This document shows positions 1 through 5,969 of a stretch of DNA of 6,039 bases, one piece after another; the stretch's first letter is position 1; every line of letters begins with the position of its first letter. Source of the stretch: Flavobacteriaceae bacterium (GTDB taxonomy: Bacteria > Bacteroidota > Bacteroidia > Flavobacteriales > Flavobacteriaceae); contig JABAYZ010000188.1 in assembly GCA_018608735.1 (NCBI GenBank), positions 1 to 6,039 of the forward strand. The letters run 5' to 3'. The translations under genes were made by a program, and so were the position numbers. Below the pieces are notes generated by a model. It made no database searches, had not been told where the DNA came from, and was given only the letters and a program-made list of their open reading frames with translations.

Positions 1-158
1 GACGTACCCATTACAAGGCAACTACGCCTCAAATAGCAACTTGCCCAACAACTGGAGAAGCACACTTATACCACAGAGCCCACTGGCATGAAGGTAAATT
101 ATACTATAGAGGTCAGGTCTTAGTAGATACTACAGCAGCAGAAGAAAACGCTGCCTAG
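1..158 (+). CDS. rpmF: 50S ribosomal protein L32 (3' part; 5' end outside window)
   Basis: This is the C-terminal part of ribosomal protein bL32, a small component of the large ribosomal subunit. Bases 1-2 finish a split codon. From base 3 there are 51 complete codons and then TAG at 156-158. The visible protein starts [19 protein letters not shown] and continues with a His/Tyr-rich stretch ([18 protein letters not shown]), typical of L32 from flavobacteria. Only one cysteine is visible. The CxxC pairs of the zinc-ribbon form of L32 are missing, so this appears to be the zinc-independent type. A terminator follows 23 bp downstream, so the gene probably ends its own transcript rather than reading strongly into fabH. 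The identification is secure despite the missing start. Confidence 0.93.
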   Translation, partial: RTHYKATTPQIATCPTTGEAHLYHRAHWHEGKLYYRGQVLVDTTAAEENAA

Positions 159-181
159 GCCCTTATAACATACCGTATTAT

Positions 182-212
182 AAAAAAAACGCTCTTCAAG
201 AGCGTTTTTTTT
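182..212 (+). terminator. Rho-independent terminator after rpmF
   Basis: CGCTCT (190-195) pairs perfectly with AGAGCG (199-204) across a 3-base loop. It is flanked by eight A (182-189) and eight T (205-212), which lengthen the stem or form the U-tract. The symmetric A and T runs mean it could work in both directions. It sits 23 bp after the rpmF stop. Confidence 0.9.
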
Positions 213-252
213 GTTTAACAGGAATTTTAAAAAAAACGCAAAAAAATCAATC

Positions 253-287
253 TTTAGGCCTTTTTTAATCAAAATTGAGTACTTTTG
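253..287 (+). promoter_or_regulatory. Candidate Bacteroidetes-type promoter for fabH-accB-accC
   Basis: TACTTTTG at 280-287 is an exact match to the Bacteroidetes -7 element TAnnTTTG. The -33 element is weak: TTTA at 253-256, 23 bp upstream, where TTTG or TTG is expected. Transcription would start around 292-296, leaving a leader of roughly 50 bases before fabH. Its place between the rpmF terminator and fabH supports a separate transcript, but the eight-base motif is short and AT-rich DNA can match it by chance. Confidence 0.45.
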
Positions 288-348
288 ACATGTTTTTGGT
301 TGTTTTTCACGTAATTGCGTTTAAACCAGCTAACCTAAAATGGAATTT

Positions 349-1344
349 ATGAGCAAAATCTCAGCAGCAATAACCGCTGTAGGTGGATATGTACCGGACT
401 TCGTGTTAACCAACAAGATTCTTGAAACCATGGTAGACACTAACGATGAGTGGATCACGTCAAGAACGGGTATTAAAGAACGCCGAATTCTTAAAGGCGC
501 TAATAAAGGCACTTCATTTTTAGCTATACAAGCGGCTAAAAACCTCATTCAAAAAAACAATTTAGACCCAACAACTATAGACCTTGTTGTTGTTGCTACG
601 GCTACCCCCGATATGAAAGCAGCGTCCACATCTGCATACACAGCTTCAGAAATTGGCGCTACAAACGCGTTCGCATTTGATATAGACGCTGCATGTTCTA
701 GTTTTTTATTCGGCATGTCCATAGTAGCCCGTTATATAGAGTCAGGAATTTATAAAAAAATACTTTTAATAGGCGCCGATAAAAATTCTTCAATGATTAG
801 TTATGAAGATCGTGCCACTTGTATCATATTTGGAGATGGCGCTGGAGCCGTTCTTTTTGAACCAAACCATGAAGGTTTTGGAATTAAAGATGAATTCCTG
901 AGAAGTGATGGTTCTGGACGTGAATTTTTACGTGCTACTCATGGTGGTTCAGCCAATGCCATCACAGAAAACTCATTGAAAGACAATTCGCAGTATGTAT
1001 TTCAAGACGGAAAAACAGTCTTTAAAAATGCAGTATTTAACATGGCAGATGCCACCGAAAAAATACTAGAACGTAATCATTTGGACAACGATAAAATTGA
1101 TTGGCTGGTAGCCCATCAAGCTAACAAACGGATTATCGATGCCACTGCAAATCGAATTAATTTGGAACCGAAAAAAGTGATGATGAATATCGAAAAATAT
1201 GGCAACACCACTTCTGGAACCCTTCCATTACTGTTAAGTGATTATGAATCACAATTAAAAAAAGGAGATAATTTAATATTTGCCGCATTTGGTGGTGGAT
1301 TTAATTGGGGATCGATATACCTAAAATGGGCATATAATTCTTAA
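349..1344 (+). CDS. fabH: 3-oxoacyl-[acyl-carrier-protein] synthase III (KAS III)
   Basis: FabH is a cytosolic condensing enzyme that joins an acyl-CoA primer, usually acetyl-CoA or a branched starter, to malonyl-ACP and so begins fatty-acid synthesis. Numbered from the ATG at 349 (331 residues), the catalytic triad is visible: Cys116 in DIDAACSSF, His256 in VAHQANKR and Asn286 in YGNTTSGT. The N-terminal block DEWITSRTGIKERR and the C-terminal FAAFGGGFNWGS are also family hallmarks, and the length is normal. An in-frame ATG at 340 would add MEF. I prefer 349 because MSKISAAITAVGGYVP matches the usual start of flavobacterial homologues and a weak GGA lies just upstream. It is the first gene of a probable operon with accB (41 bp gap) and accC. 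The primer preference cannot be read from the sequence. Confidence 0.95.
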   Translation: MSKISAAITAVGGYVPDFVLTNKILETMVDTNDEWITSRTGIKERRILKGANKGTSFLAIQAAKNLIQKNNLDPTTIDLVVVATATPDMKAASTSAYTASEIGATNAFAFDIDAACSSFLFGMSIVARYIESGIYKKILLIGADKNSSMISYEDRATCIIFGDGAGAVLFEPNHEGFGIKDEFLRSDGSGREFLRATHGGSANAITENSLKDNSQYVFQDGKTVFKNAVFNMADATEKILERNHLDNDKIDWLVAHQANKRIIDATANRINLEPKKVMMNIEKYGNTTSGTLPLLLSDYESQLKKGDNLIFAAFGGGFNWGSIYLKWAYNS

Positions 1345-1385
1345 GAACTATAAAAACGAACTAACTAAACAATAAAACTATAATT

Positions 1386-1865
1386 ATGGATTTAAAAGAA
1401 ATTCAAAATTTAATCAAATTTGTAGCTAAATCGGGTACAAGTGAAGTGAAATTAGAAACGGATGATTTCAAAATCACCATCAAAACAGGTGCTGGGGAGT
1501 CAGTGACTACTGTGGTTCAACAGACTGCTGTTCCAATGCAGCAACCTGTTATTGCACCACCAGCACAAGAAGTTGCCCCTGTTCAGGCTGCAGCTCCACC
1601 GGCTGTAGTAACCGAAGACGCAAAATATATTACAGTAAAATCTCCAATCATTGGAACCTTTTATCGAAGACCCTCTCCAGACAAACCTTTATTTGCAGAA
1701 GTTGGTCAAACCATTTCGGAAGGTGATGTTCTTTGTGTTATCGAAGCCATGAAACTATTTAACGAAATAGAGTCAGAAATATCTGGAAAAATTGTTAAAA
1801 TTCTAGTGGATGATGCCTCACCAGTAGAGTTTGATCAGCCGTTATTTTTAGTAGATCCATCATAA
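1386..1865 (+). CDS. accB: Biotin carboxyl carrier protein of acetyl-CoA carboxylase
   Basis: AccB carries the biotin that shuttles CO2 from biotin carboxylase (AccC) to the carboxyltransferase (AccA/AccD), the committed step to malonyl-CoA. The protein has 159 residues, usual for the family. The N-terminal segment (1-35, [16 protein letters not shown]) resembles the region that holds AccB to AccC. A flexible Pro/Ala/Val/Gln-rich linker spans about 48-76. The biotinyl domain runs from about 80 to 157, with the bacterial thumb motif [13 protein letters not shown] at 86-98 and the biotinylation motif [10 protein letters not shown], where Lys123 is the acceptor. Its position just ahead of accC, with a 31 bp gap, is the classical accBC arrangement. 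There is no clear Shine-Dalgarno sequence, as is common in this phylum. Confidence 0.96.
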   Translation: MDLKEIQNLIKFVAKSGTSEVKLETDDFKITIKTGAGESVTTVVQQTAVPMQQPVIAPPAQEVAPVQAAAPPAVVTEDAKYITVKSPIIGTFYRRPSPDKPLFAEVGQTISEGDVLCVIEAMKLFNEIESEISGKIVKILVDDASPVEFDQPLFLVDPS

Positions 1866-1896
1866 TAATAGTTTACATTTTTAAAGCGTAAAAAGT

Positions 1897-3243
1897 ATGT
1901 TTAAAAAAATACTAGTAGCCAATCGCGGCGAAATAGCTCTTAGAGTTATAAGAACGTGTAAAGAAATGGGCATACAAACCGTTGCTGTGTATTCAACTGC
2001 AGATGCAGAAAGTTTGCACGTAAAATTTGCAGATGAAGCCGTTTGTATTGGACCCGCAGCCAGTAGCGAATCCTATTTAAAAATTTCAAATATTATTGCT
2101 GCTGCAGAAATCACTAATGCCGATGCCATTCATCCTGGCTATGGATTTTTATCAGAAAACGCTCGTTTTTCTAAAATTTGTGATGAACATGGCATTAAAT
2201 TTATAGGAGCGTCACCCGATATGATCGATCGTATGGGTGATAAAGCCAATGCTAAAGCCACAATGAAAGCTGCTGGCGTACCATGTGTACCTGGAAGCGA
2301 AGGCGTTATTGAAACTTTTGAAGACTGTATAAAAGTCGCCAAAGCAACAGGATATCCTGTGATGTTGAAAGCCTCTGCCGGAGGTGGAGGAAAAGGAATG
2401 CGTGCCGTTTGGAAAAAAGAACATCTTAAAGATGCCTGGGATTCTGCGCGACAAGAATCAAAAGCAGCCTTTGGAAACGACGATATGTATATGGAAAAAC
2501 TCATCGAAGAACCCAGACATATTGAAATTCAAATTGTTGGCGATTCTAAGGGGAAAGCCTGTCATTTATCTGAAAGAGATTGTTCGATTCAACGTCGTCA
2601 TCAAAAATTAACTGAAGAAGTCCCGTCGCCTTTTATGACGACTGCTCTAAGAAAAAAGATGGGAGATGCTGCAGTAAAAGCTGCCGAATATATTAAATAC
2701 GAAGGCGCAGGAACCGTTGAGTTTTTGGTAGATAAACACCGTAATTTCTTTTTTATGGAAATGAATACGCGTATCCAAGTCGAGCATCCAATTACAGAAC
2801 AAGTGATCGATTTTGATTTAGTTCGTGAACAAATATCCGTAGCTGCAGGTGTGCCAATTTCTGGTAAAAACTATACACCAAAGTTACACTCTATTGAGTG
2901 TCGAATTAATGCCGAAGATCCGTATAATGATTTTAGACCCTCTCCAGGCAAAATAACAACCTTACATTCACCAGGTGGACACGGGGTTCGTTTAGACACC
3001 CATGTATATGCTGGGTATAGCATTCCACCTAATTATGATTCTATGATTGCGAAGCTTATAACAACGGCTCAAACACGAGAAGAAGCTATCAGTAAAATGA
3101 AACGTGCGTTGGACGAATTTGTTATTGAAGGCATCAAAACCACCATTCCATTTCATCGCCAGTTGATGGATCATCCCGATTATATAGCAGGGAATTATAC
3201 CACTAAATTCATGGAAGACTTCAAAATGGAAGCCATAAATTAA
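1897..3243 (+). CDS. accC: Biotin carboxylase subunit of acetyl-CoA carboxylase
   Basis: AccC uses ATP and bicarbonate to carboxylate the biotin on AccB. At 448 residues it is almost the same length as E. coli AccC (449). Domain order is the N-terminal biotin-carboxylase fold (about 1-113, [20 protein letters not shown]), the ATP-grasp domain (about 114-315) and the C-terminal domain (about 330-445). Visible key sites are Lys116 in DKANAK, Lys158 in VMLKASAGG, the glycine-rich ATP lid GGGGKGM (162-168), HIEIQ near 208, Lys237 in HQKLTEE, Glu275 and Glu288 as metal ligands, and the catalytic strand [10 protein letters not shown] (288-297) with Arg292 and Glu296. Arg336 in IECRINAE matches the bicarbonate/biotin-site Arg338 of E. 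coli. No carboxyltransferase domain is fused, so this is the multisubunit enzyme type. A terminator follows directly. Confidence 0.97.
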   Translation: MFKKILVANRGEIALRVIRTCKEMGIQTVAVYSTADAESLHVKFADEAVCIGPAASSESYLKISNIIAAAEITNADAIHPGYGFLSENARFSKICDEHGIKFIGASPDMIDRMGDKANAKATMKAAGVPCVPGSEGVIETFEDCIKVAKATGYPVMLKASAGGGGKGMRAVWKKEHLKDAWDSARQESKAAFGNDDMYMEKLIEEPRHIEIQIVGDSKGKACHLSERDCSIQRRHQKLTEEVPSPFMTTALRKKMGDAAVKAAEYIKYEGAGTVEFLVDKHRNFFFMEMNTRIQVEHPITEQVIDFDLVREQISVAAGVPISGKNYTPKLHSIECRINAEDPYNDFRPSPGKITTLHSPGGHGVRLDTHVYAGYSIPPNYDSMIAKLITTAQTREEAISKMKRALDEFVIEGIKTTIPFHRQLMDHPDYIAGNYTTKFMEDFKMEAIN

Positions 3244-3248
3244 GATTA

Positions 3249-3282
3249 AAAAAAACTCCGAATTTCGATTTGGAGTTTTTTT
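3249..3282 (+). terminator. Rho-independent terminator after accC
   Basis: ACTCCGAA (3255-3262) pairs with TTTGGAGT (3269-3276), including one G-U pair, around the loop TTTCGA. A run of A before the stem and six T after it (3277-3282) complete the terminator. It begins about 6 bp after the accC stop and closes the fabH-accB-accC unit. Confidence 0.88.
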
Positions 3283-3313
3283 GTTTGAACAAGTTTTAAG
3301 TAGGGAGTCTAAC

Positions 3314-3353
3314 ATCTCGATACAATTTCCTTACGGAAATCACTCGATGAGAT
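3314..3353 (+). repeat. REP-like intergenic hairpin element (candidate)
   Basis: Nested inverted repeats: ATTTCC (3325-3330) pairs with GGAAAT (3335-3340) over a TTAC loop, and ATCTC (3314-3318) pairs with GAGAT (3349-3353). TCGA occurs at both 3317-3320 and 3344-3347 and offers alternative pairing. There is no T-tract, so it is not an intrinsic terminator. Similar ATCTCGA-type palindromes are, from memory, dispersed in flavobacterial intergenic regions. Only one copy is visible here, so calling it a repeat is inference. Confidence 0.4.
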
Positions 3354-3370
3354 ATAGTGGATCTATCAAA

Positions 3371-3436
3371 ATGGAGTTCAAAAGTGTCGCCTTTGTCCTC
3401 GTGATGCCACTAGTAGGCGCGGCATTGAGCTGTTAA
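3371..3436 (+). other. GC-rich intergenic stretch with a tiny hydrophobic ORF (probably not a gene)
   Basis: The stretch is visibly richer in G and C than the AT-rich spacers around it. An ATG at 3371 opens a 21-codon frame ending at TAA 3434-3436. Its product begins MEFKSVAFVLVMPL and ends VGAALSC, so it looks like a bare signal peptide or small membrane peptide. A stem of seven pairs, two of them G-U, also fits: TGATGCC (3402-3408) with GGCATTG (3421-3427). Alternatives are a small peptide, an unrecognised RNA, the remnant of a decayed gene, or the continuation of the neighbouring repeat element. No Shine-Dalgarno sequence or clear promoter precedes it. A real peptide is the least likely reading. 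Confidence 0.2.
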
Positions 3437-3488
3437 AATGACCAAAGCCAATGTAAATTACCTCAATAAAAAATCGTAATTTTAAAGC

Positions 3489-4601
3489 ATGAATTTATCC
3501 TATTGGGAATTAAAAACATGGCTCAACAACGTCGATTTTACAATTGTAGGTAGTGGACTAGTGGGCTTAAATACTGCACTACATCTTAAAAAAAGAGTAC
3601 CAAAAGCTAAAATTGTAATCCTTGAAAAAGGATTGTTCCCCCATGGTGCGAGCACCAAAAATGCGGGCTTTGCCTGCTTTGGAAGTTTAAGCGAAATTCT
3701 ACAGGACTTACAATCGCATACAACAGAGGAGGTTGCTGCTCTTGTTGGTCAACGGCAAGAGGGGCTTCAGCTTTTAAGAACAACCATTGGTGATGAAGCA
3801 CTATCCTACCAACAACTAGGAGGTTTTGAATTATTTTTAGAAAAAGACCGTAGTCTTTTTGAAAGGTGTTTAGATGAGATTAAACAAGTTAACACGCTTC
3901 TAAAACCAATTTTCAAAGCCGACGTATTTTCAAACGTTTCTAATAGTTTTAATTTTTCTGGAATAGAAAATCACTACATCCGAAATCAATTTGAAGGCCA
4001 AATTGATACAGGAAAAATGATGCAAGAATTAATTAAAAAAGCACAACAACAGGGGATAATTATTTTGAATAATACCACGGTTGAAACCTATATAGAACAA
4101 CCCAGTCAAGTTGCGATCAAAACAAATCATTTTGAGTTTTCTACTTCTAAATTGATTGTAACCACCAATGGATTTTCACAACAGTTGATTGATGAAGACG
4201 TACAGCCAGCACGCGCTCAGGTTTTAATTACTAAACCAATAAAAGACTTACACATTAAGGGTACGTTTCATTTGGATTGTGGGTATTATTATTTTAGAAA
4301 TATTGATAATAGGATTCTTTTAGGGGGCGGTCGAAATTTAGACTTTGCTACAGAAAATACCACAGAGTTTTCTGAAACAGAACAAATTCAAAATGCTTTA
4401 GAAGCACTGCTCAAAAACACGATAATACCCAACAGAGAATTTGAAATTGAACACCGCTGGTCGGGGATTATGGGGGTTGGCTCTCAAAAAAAACCAATTG
4501 TAAAACAGCTCTCAGACCATGTATATTGTGGAGTTCGAATGGGTGGTATGGGTGTTGCCATAGGCAGCATCATCGGAAAAAAAGTAGCGGAATTATTGTA
4601 A
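3489..4601 (+). CDS. FAD-dependent oxidoreductase, DAO (D-amino-acid oxidase/DadA-like) family
   Basis: This is a 370-residue flavoprotein of the DAO superfamily, whose members oxidise amines or amino acids (glycine oxidase, sarcosine oxidase, D-amino-acid dehydrogenase, gamma-glutamylputrescine oxidase). The Rossmann dinucleotide motif VGSGLVGLNTA lies at 20-30 and is followed by the ribose-binding acid Glu46 in VILEKG. STKNAGFACFG (55-65) is probably the second flavin-contact loop. The C-terminal RWSGIMGVGSQKKPIV (323-338) and GVRMGGMGVAIGS (348-360) close the FAD site. There is no signal peptide or membrane segment, so it is predicted to be cytosolic. The first 15 residues (MNLSYWELKTWLNNV) resemble the start of flavobacterial homologues, which supports the ATG at 3489. 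It stands alone, between a terminator and a convergent gene, so the context does not reveal the substrate. Superfamily membership is secure; the substrate is unknown. Confidence 0.88.
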   Translation: MNLSYWELKTWLNNVDFTIVGSGLVGLNTALHLKKRVPKAKIVILEKGLFPHGASTKNAGFACFGSLSEILQDLQSHTTEEVAALVGQRQEGLQLLRTTIGDEALSYQQLGGFELFLEKDRSLFERCLDEIKQVNTLLKPIFKADVFSNVSNSFNFSGIENHYIRNQFEGQIDTGKMMQELIKKAQQQGIIILNNTTVETYIEQPSQVAIKTNHFEFSTSKLIVTTNGFSQQLIDEDVQPARAQVLITKPIKDLHIKGTFHLDCGYYYFRNIDNRILLGGGRNLDFATENTTEFSETEQIQNALEALLKNTIIPNREFEIEHRWSGIMGVGSQKKPIVKQLSDHVYCGVRMGGMGVAIGSIIGKKVAELL

Positions 4602-4603
4602 AT

Positions 4604-4630
4604 AAAAAAAGCATCTTTACAGATGCCTTT
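4604..4630. terminator. Bidirectional terminator between the oxidoreductase and dodecin genes
   Basis: GCATCT (4611-4616) pairs perfectly with AGATGC (4621-4626) over the loop TTAC. Seven A precede it (4604-4610) and CTTTT follows. Read on the minus strand, the hairpin is followed by seven T, a better terminator for the dodecin transcript. On the plus strand the T-run is short and interrupted, so termination there is probably weaker. The convergent gene layout fits a shared terminator. Confidence 0.8.
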
Positions 4631-4649
4631 TAAGGATTTTAAAGTAATA

Positions 4650-4850
4650 TTAACCCACTTCAAAAGTGATTTTAACATTAACTCTAAATTCATCTACTTC
4701 TCCATTTTTCACTGTAGCACTTTGGTCTTGCGTGTATACAGATCGAATGTTTTTAACACTCTTTGAAGCTTCAATTACAGCTTTCTTTGTGGCATCTTCC
4801 CAGCTTTTGCTAGAGTTAGATAAGACTTCAATTACTTTGAGTACTCCCAT
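4650..4850 (-). CDS. Dodecin family protein
   Basis: Dodecins are small cytosolic proteins that assemble into hollow dodecamers. The studied members bind and store flavins, and some also bind CoA. The 66-residue length and the layout match the family: strand LKVIEVLSNS (4-13), helix SWEDATKKAVIEASKSV (16-32), then two strands, SVYTQDQSATVKNG (37-50) and FRVNVKITFEVG (55-66). Aligned by eye with halophilic, mycobacterial and proteobacterial dodecins, the tryptophan that stacks on the flavin falls at Ser37 here, so flavin binding may differ or be absent. It lies 54 bp downstream of the NifU-family gene on the same strand, with a possible promoter of its own, and is convergent with the FAD oxidoreductase. 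The family call is strong; the ligand is uncertain. Confidence 0.92.
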   Translation of the reverse strand: MGVLKVIEVLSNSSKSWEDATKKAVIEASKSVKNIRSVYTQDQSATVKNGEVDEFRVNVKITFEVG

Positions 4851-4884
4851 AATTTATGTTTTAGGTTAAGAATTATTTGAAGCC

Positions 4885-4892
4885 TAAAGATA
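4885..4892 (-). promoter_or_regulatory. Possible -7 box of a separate dodecin promoter
   Basis: Read on the minus strand, 4892-4885 is TATCTTTA, seven of eight positions of TAnnTTTG. It lies in the NifU-dodecin gap about 35 bases before the dodecin ATG. The -33 region, about 19 bases upstream inside the end of the NifU gene, reads TTAA and is poor. Dodecin could instead, or in addition, be read from the upstream gene's transcript. Confidence 0.3.
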
Positions 4893-4904
4893 ATAAATTA
4901 AATT

Positions 4905-5804
4905 TTATCCATTAACGGCCTCAACGATCTCAACTTTTCCTGCCATCATTTCTTTTAGCAAGGCTTCAATACCACTCTTAAGGGTGTATGTTGATGATGG
5001 ACATCCACTACAAGCGCCTTGCAAAATGACCTTTACTGTTTTTGTTGTTGGCTCATAAGACTCAAATAAAATATTCCCACCATCACTAGCTACAGCAGGC
5101 TTGATGTGCTGCTCTAAAATATTGATAATCTCTTTCGAAGTGTCATCCAAATTTTCATAAGTATCATCCAATTGAGCCGTTGTTTTTTCCAAAACCTTTG
5201 CCGCAGCAGACGTTACCATTTCTTTACCCTCTTCAATATAGGACTTCATAAACTCTCTTAACTCTAGCGTAATGGTCTCCCATTCTACAATGTCAAACTT
5301 TGTAACAGACACATAGTTTTTATCAATAAAAACTGCTTTTACAAATGGAAATTGAAAGAGTGCCGTTGCAAAAGGGGATAACTTAGCATCTTCTATAGAC
5401 GTAAATTCAAAGGTTTGTGACACCAAACTTTTGTTAGCGACAAATTTTTGAACCCCTGGGTTCGGTGTGCTTTCTGCATAAATGGTTATGGGATTCTTCT
5501 TTTTTGACTCGGTTGTGACCACTACACCACCTTCATTTAAATAATTTTCTATCTGCTCTGCAACTTCAGTTTGAACAGCATCCCATTCAATAATATCATA
5601 ACGTTCTATAGCTATAAAATTTCCTGAGATGTATACTTTTTTCACGAAAGGAAGGTGGAAAAGTTGTTGCGCTAAAGGTGAGTTTTTTGCATCATCAATA
5701 TTTGAGAATTCGAAACTCTCGTATTTTGTAAGGAATGAATCAGTTTCAAATTTTATAATTTTTGGATTGCTAGTGTCCTGAATTGAAATGGTTATGGTAT
5801 TCAT
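4905..5804 (-). CDS. NifU-family Fe-S cluster scaffold/carrier with tandem Nfu_N domains
   Basis: This protein is predicted to build or carry Fe-S clusters and deliver them to apo-enzymes in the cytosol. Of its 299 residues, about 3-91 and 105-193 are two copies of the Nfu N-terminal domain. Both copies show ITI at the start, (S/T)xxNP, FEF..I.DAK.SP, FPFVK or LPFVK, then (F/Y)DI(I/V)EW. A charged linker (about 194-222) leads to the C-terminal NifU domain (223-299), where SDGGNILF and QGACSGCPSS supply the cluster-binding pair Cys265 and Cys268. The second copy keeps the canonical STPNPGVQKF, while the first has DTSNPKIIKF and has diverged. It is longer than E. coli NfuA (about 190 residues) because of the doubled domain, a form I recall as common in flavobacteria. 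The dodecin gene follows 54 bp downstream. Transcription probably starts near 5907, leaving a leader of about 100 bases. Confidence 0.93.
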   Translation of the reverse strand: MNTITISIQDTSNPKIIKFETDSFLTKYESFEFSNIDDAKNSPLAQQLFHLPFVKKVYISGNFIAIERYDIIEWDAVQTEVAEQIENYLNEGGVVVTTESKKKNPITIYAESTPNPGVQKFVANKSLVSQTFEFTSIEDAKLSPFATALFQFPFVKAVFIDKNYVSVTKFDIVEWETITLELREFMKSYIEEGKEMVTSAAAKVLEKTTAQLDDTYENLDDTSKEIINILEQHIKPAVASDGGNILFESYEPTTKTVKVILQGACSGCPSSTYTLKSGIEALLKEMMAGKVEIVEAVNG

Positions 5805-5909
5805 GGATTTAAATTTTTTGTTTTTCAGCGGTCATTCCTGTTTGATGTTGGCGGGTTCGCTGTGAATCACTCCCTTATTTTTATATACTTAGGTTACGAC
5901 TATAATTTT

Positions 5910-5944
5910 TTTGCAAAGATAACAAAGAAATTTCTGTATATTTG
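5910..5944 (+). promoter_or_regulatory. Candidate promoter for the divergent gene at 5970
   Basis: TTTG (5910-5913) and TATATTTG (5937-5944) match both Bacteroidetes promoter elements exactly, with a 23 bp spacer at the upper end of the reported range. Transcription would start about 5950, some 20 bases before the ATG at 5970. The -7 box overlaps the left arm of the palindrome at 5939-5959. Confidence 0.5.
5914..5921 (-). promoter_or_regulatory. Candidate -7 box of the NifU-family gene promoter
   Basis: The minus strand at 5921-5914 reads TATCTTTG, an exact match to the Bacteroidetes TAnnTTTG element. No TTG lies at the proper distance upstream. That -33 region instead overlaps the palindrome at 5939-5959, so the promoter may be weak on its own or depend on a regulator. 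The transcript would start near 5907. Confidence 0.5.
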
Positions 5945-5959
5945 GAGTGACTCCAAATA
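5939..5959. promoter_or_regulatory. Perfect 21-bp palindrome, candidate operator
   Basis: The ten-base arm TATTTGGAGT (5939-5948) is followed by a single central G (5949) and its exact reverse complement (5950-5959). There is no loop or T-tract, so it suits a dimeric DNA-binding protein rather than an RNA hairpin. It covers the -7 box and probable start site of the rightward promoter and the -33 region of the leftward promoter. The regulator is unknown. Confidence 0.6.
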
Positions 5960-5969
5960 AATATTAAGA

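Noticed and set aside
236..272. A/T-run region around AGGCC upstream of fabH as a second terminator
   Set aside because: No stable GC stem precedes the T-run; the central AGGCCT (256-261) is too short to form one.
340..348. Upstream ATG giving an MEF extension of FabH
   Set aside because: It is possible, but homologues normally begin with MxKIxAAITAVG, which fits the ATG at 349. The three extra residues add no known feature.
2139..2504. 121-codon minus-strand open frame inside accC
   Set aside because: It lies wholly within the well-supported accC coding sequence on the other strand, its translation shows no recognisable domain, and it has no promoter or start context. It is a shadow ORF.
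2992..3315. 107-codon minus-strand open frame across the end of accC and its terminator
   Set aside because: It runs through the accC terminator hairpin and antisense to conserved accC codons. Its Phe/Ile/Asn-rich product looks like antisense translation, not a protein family.
4666..4869. 67-codon plus-strand open frame opposite dodecin
   Set aside because: It is antisense to a clear dodecin gene, whose family match on the minus strand explains the region fully.
5941..5957. Palindrome near 5949 as an intrinsic terminator hairpin
   Set aside because: It has a one-base centre, so no normal loop, and no T-tract on either strand. Its place over promoter elements fits an operator better.
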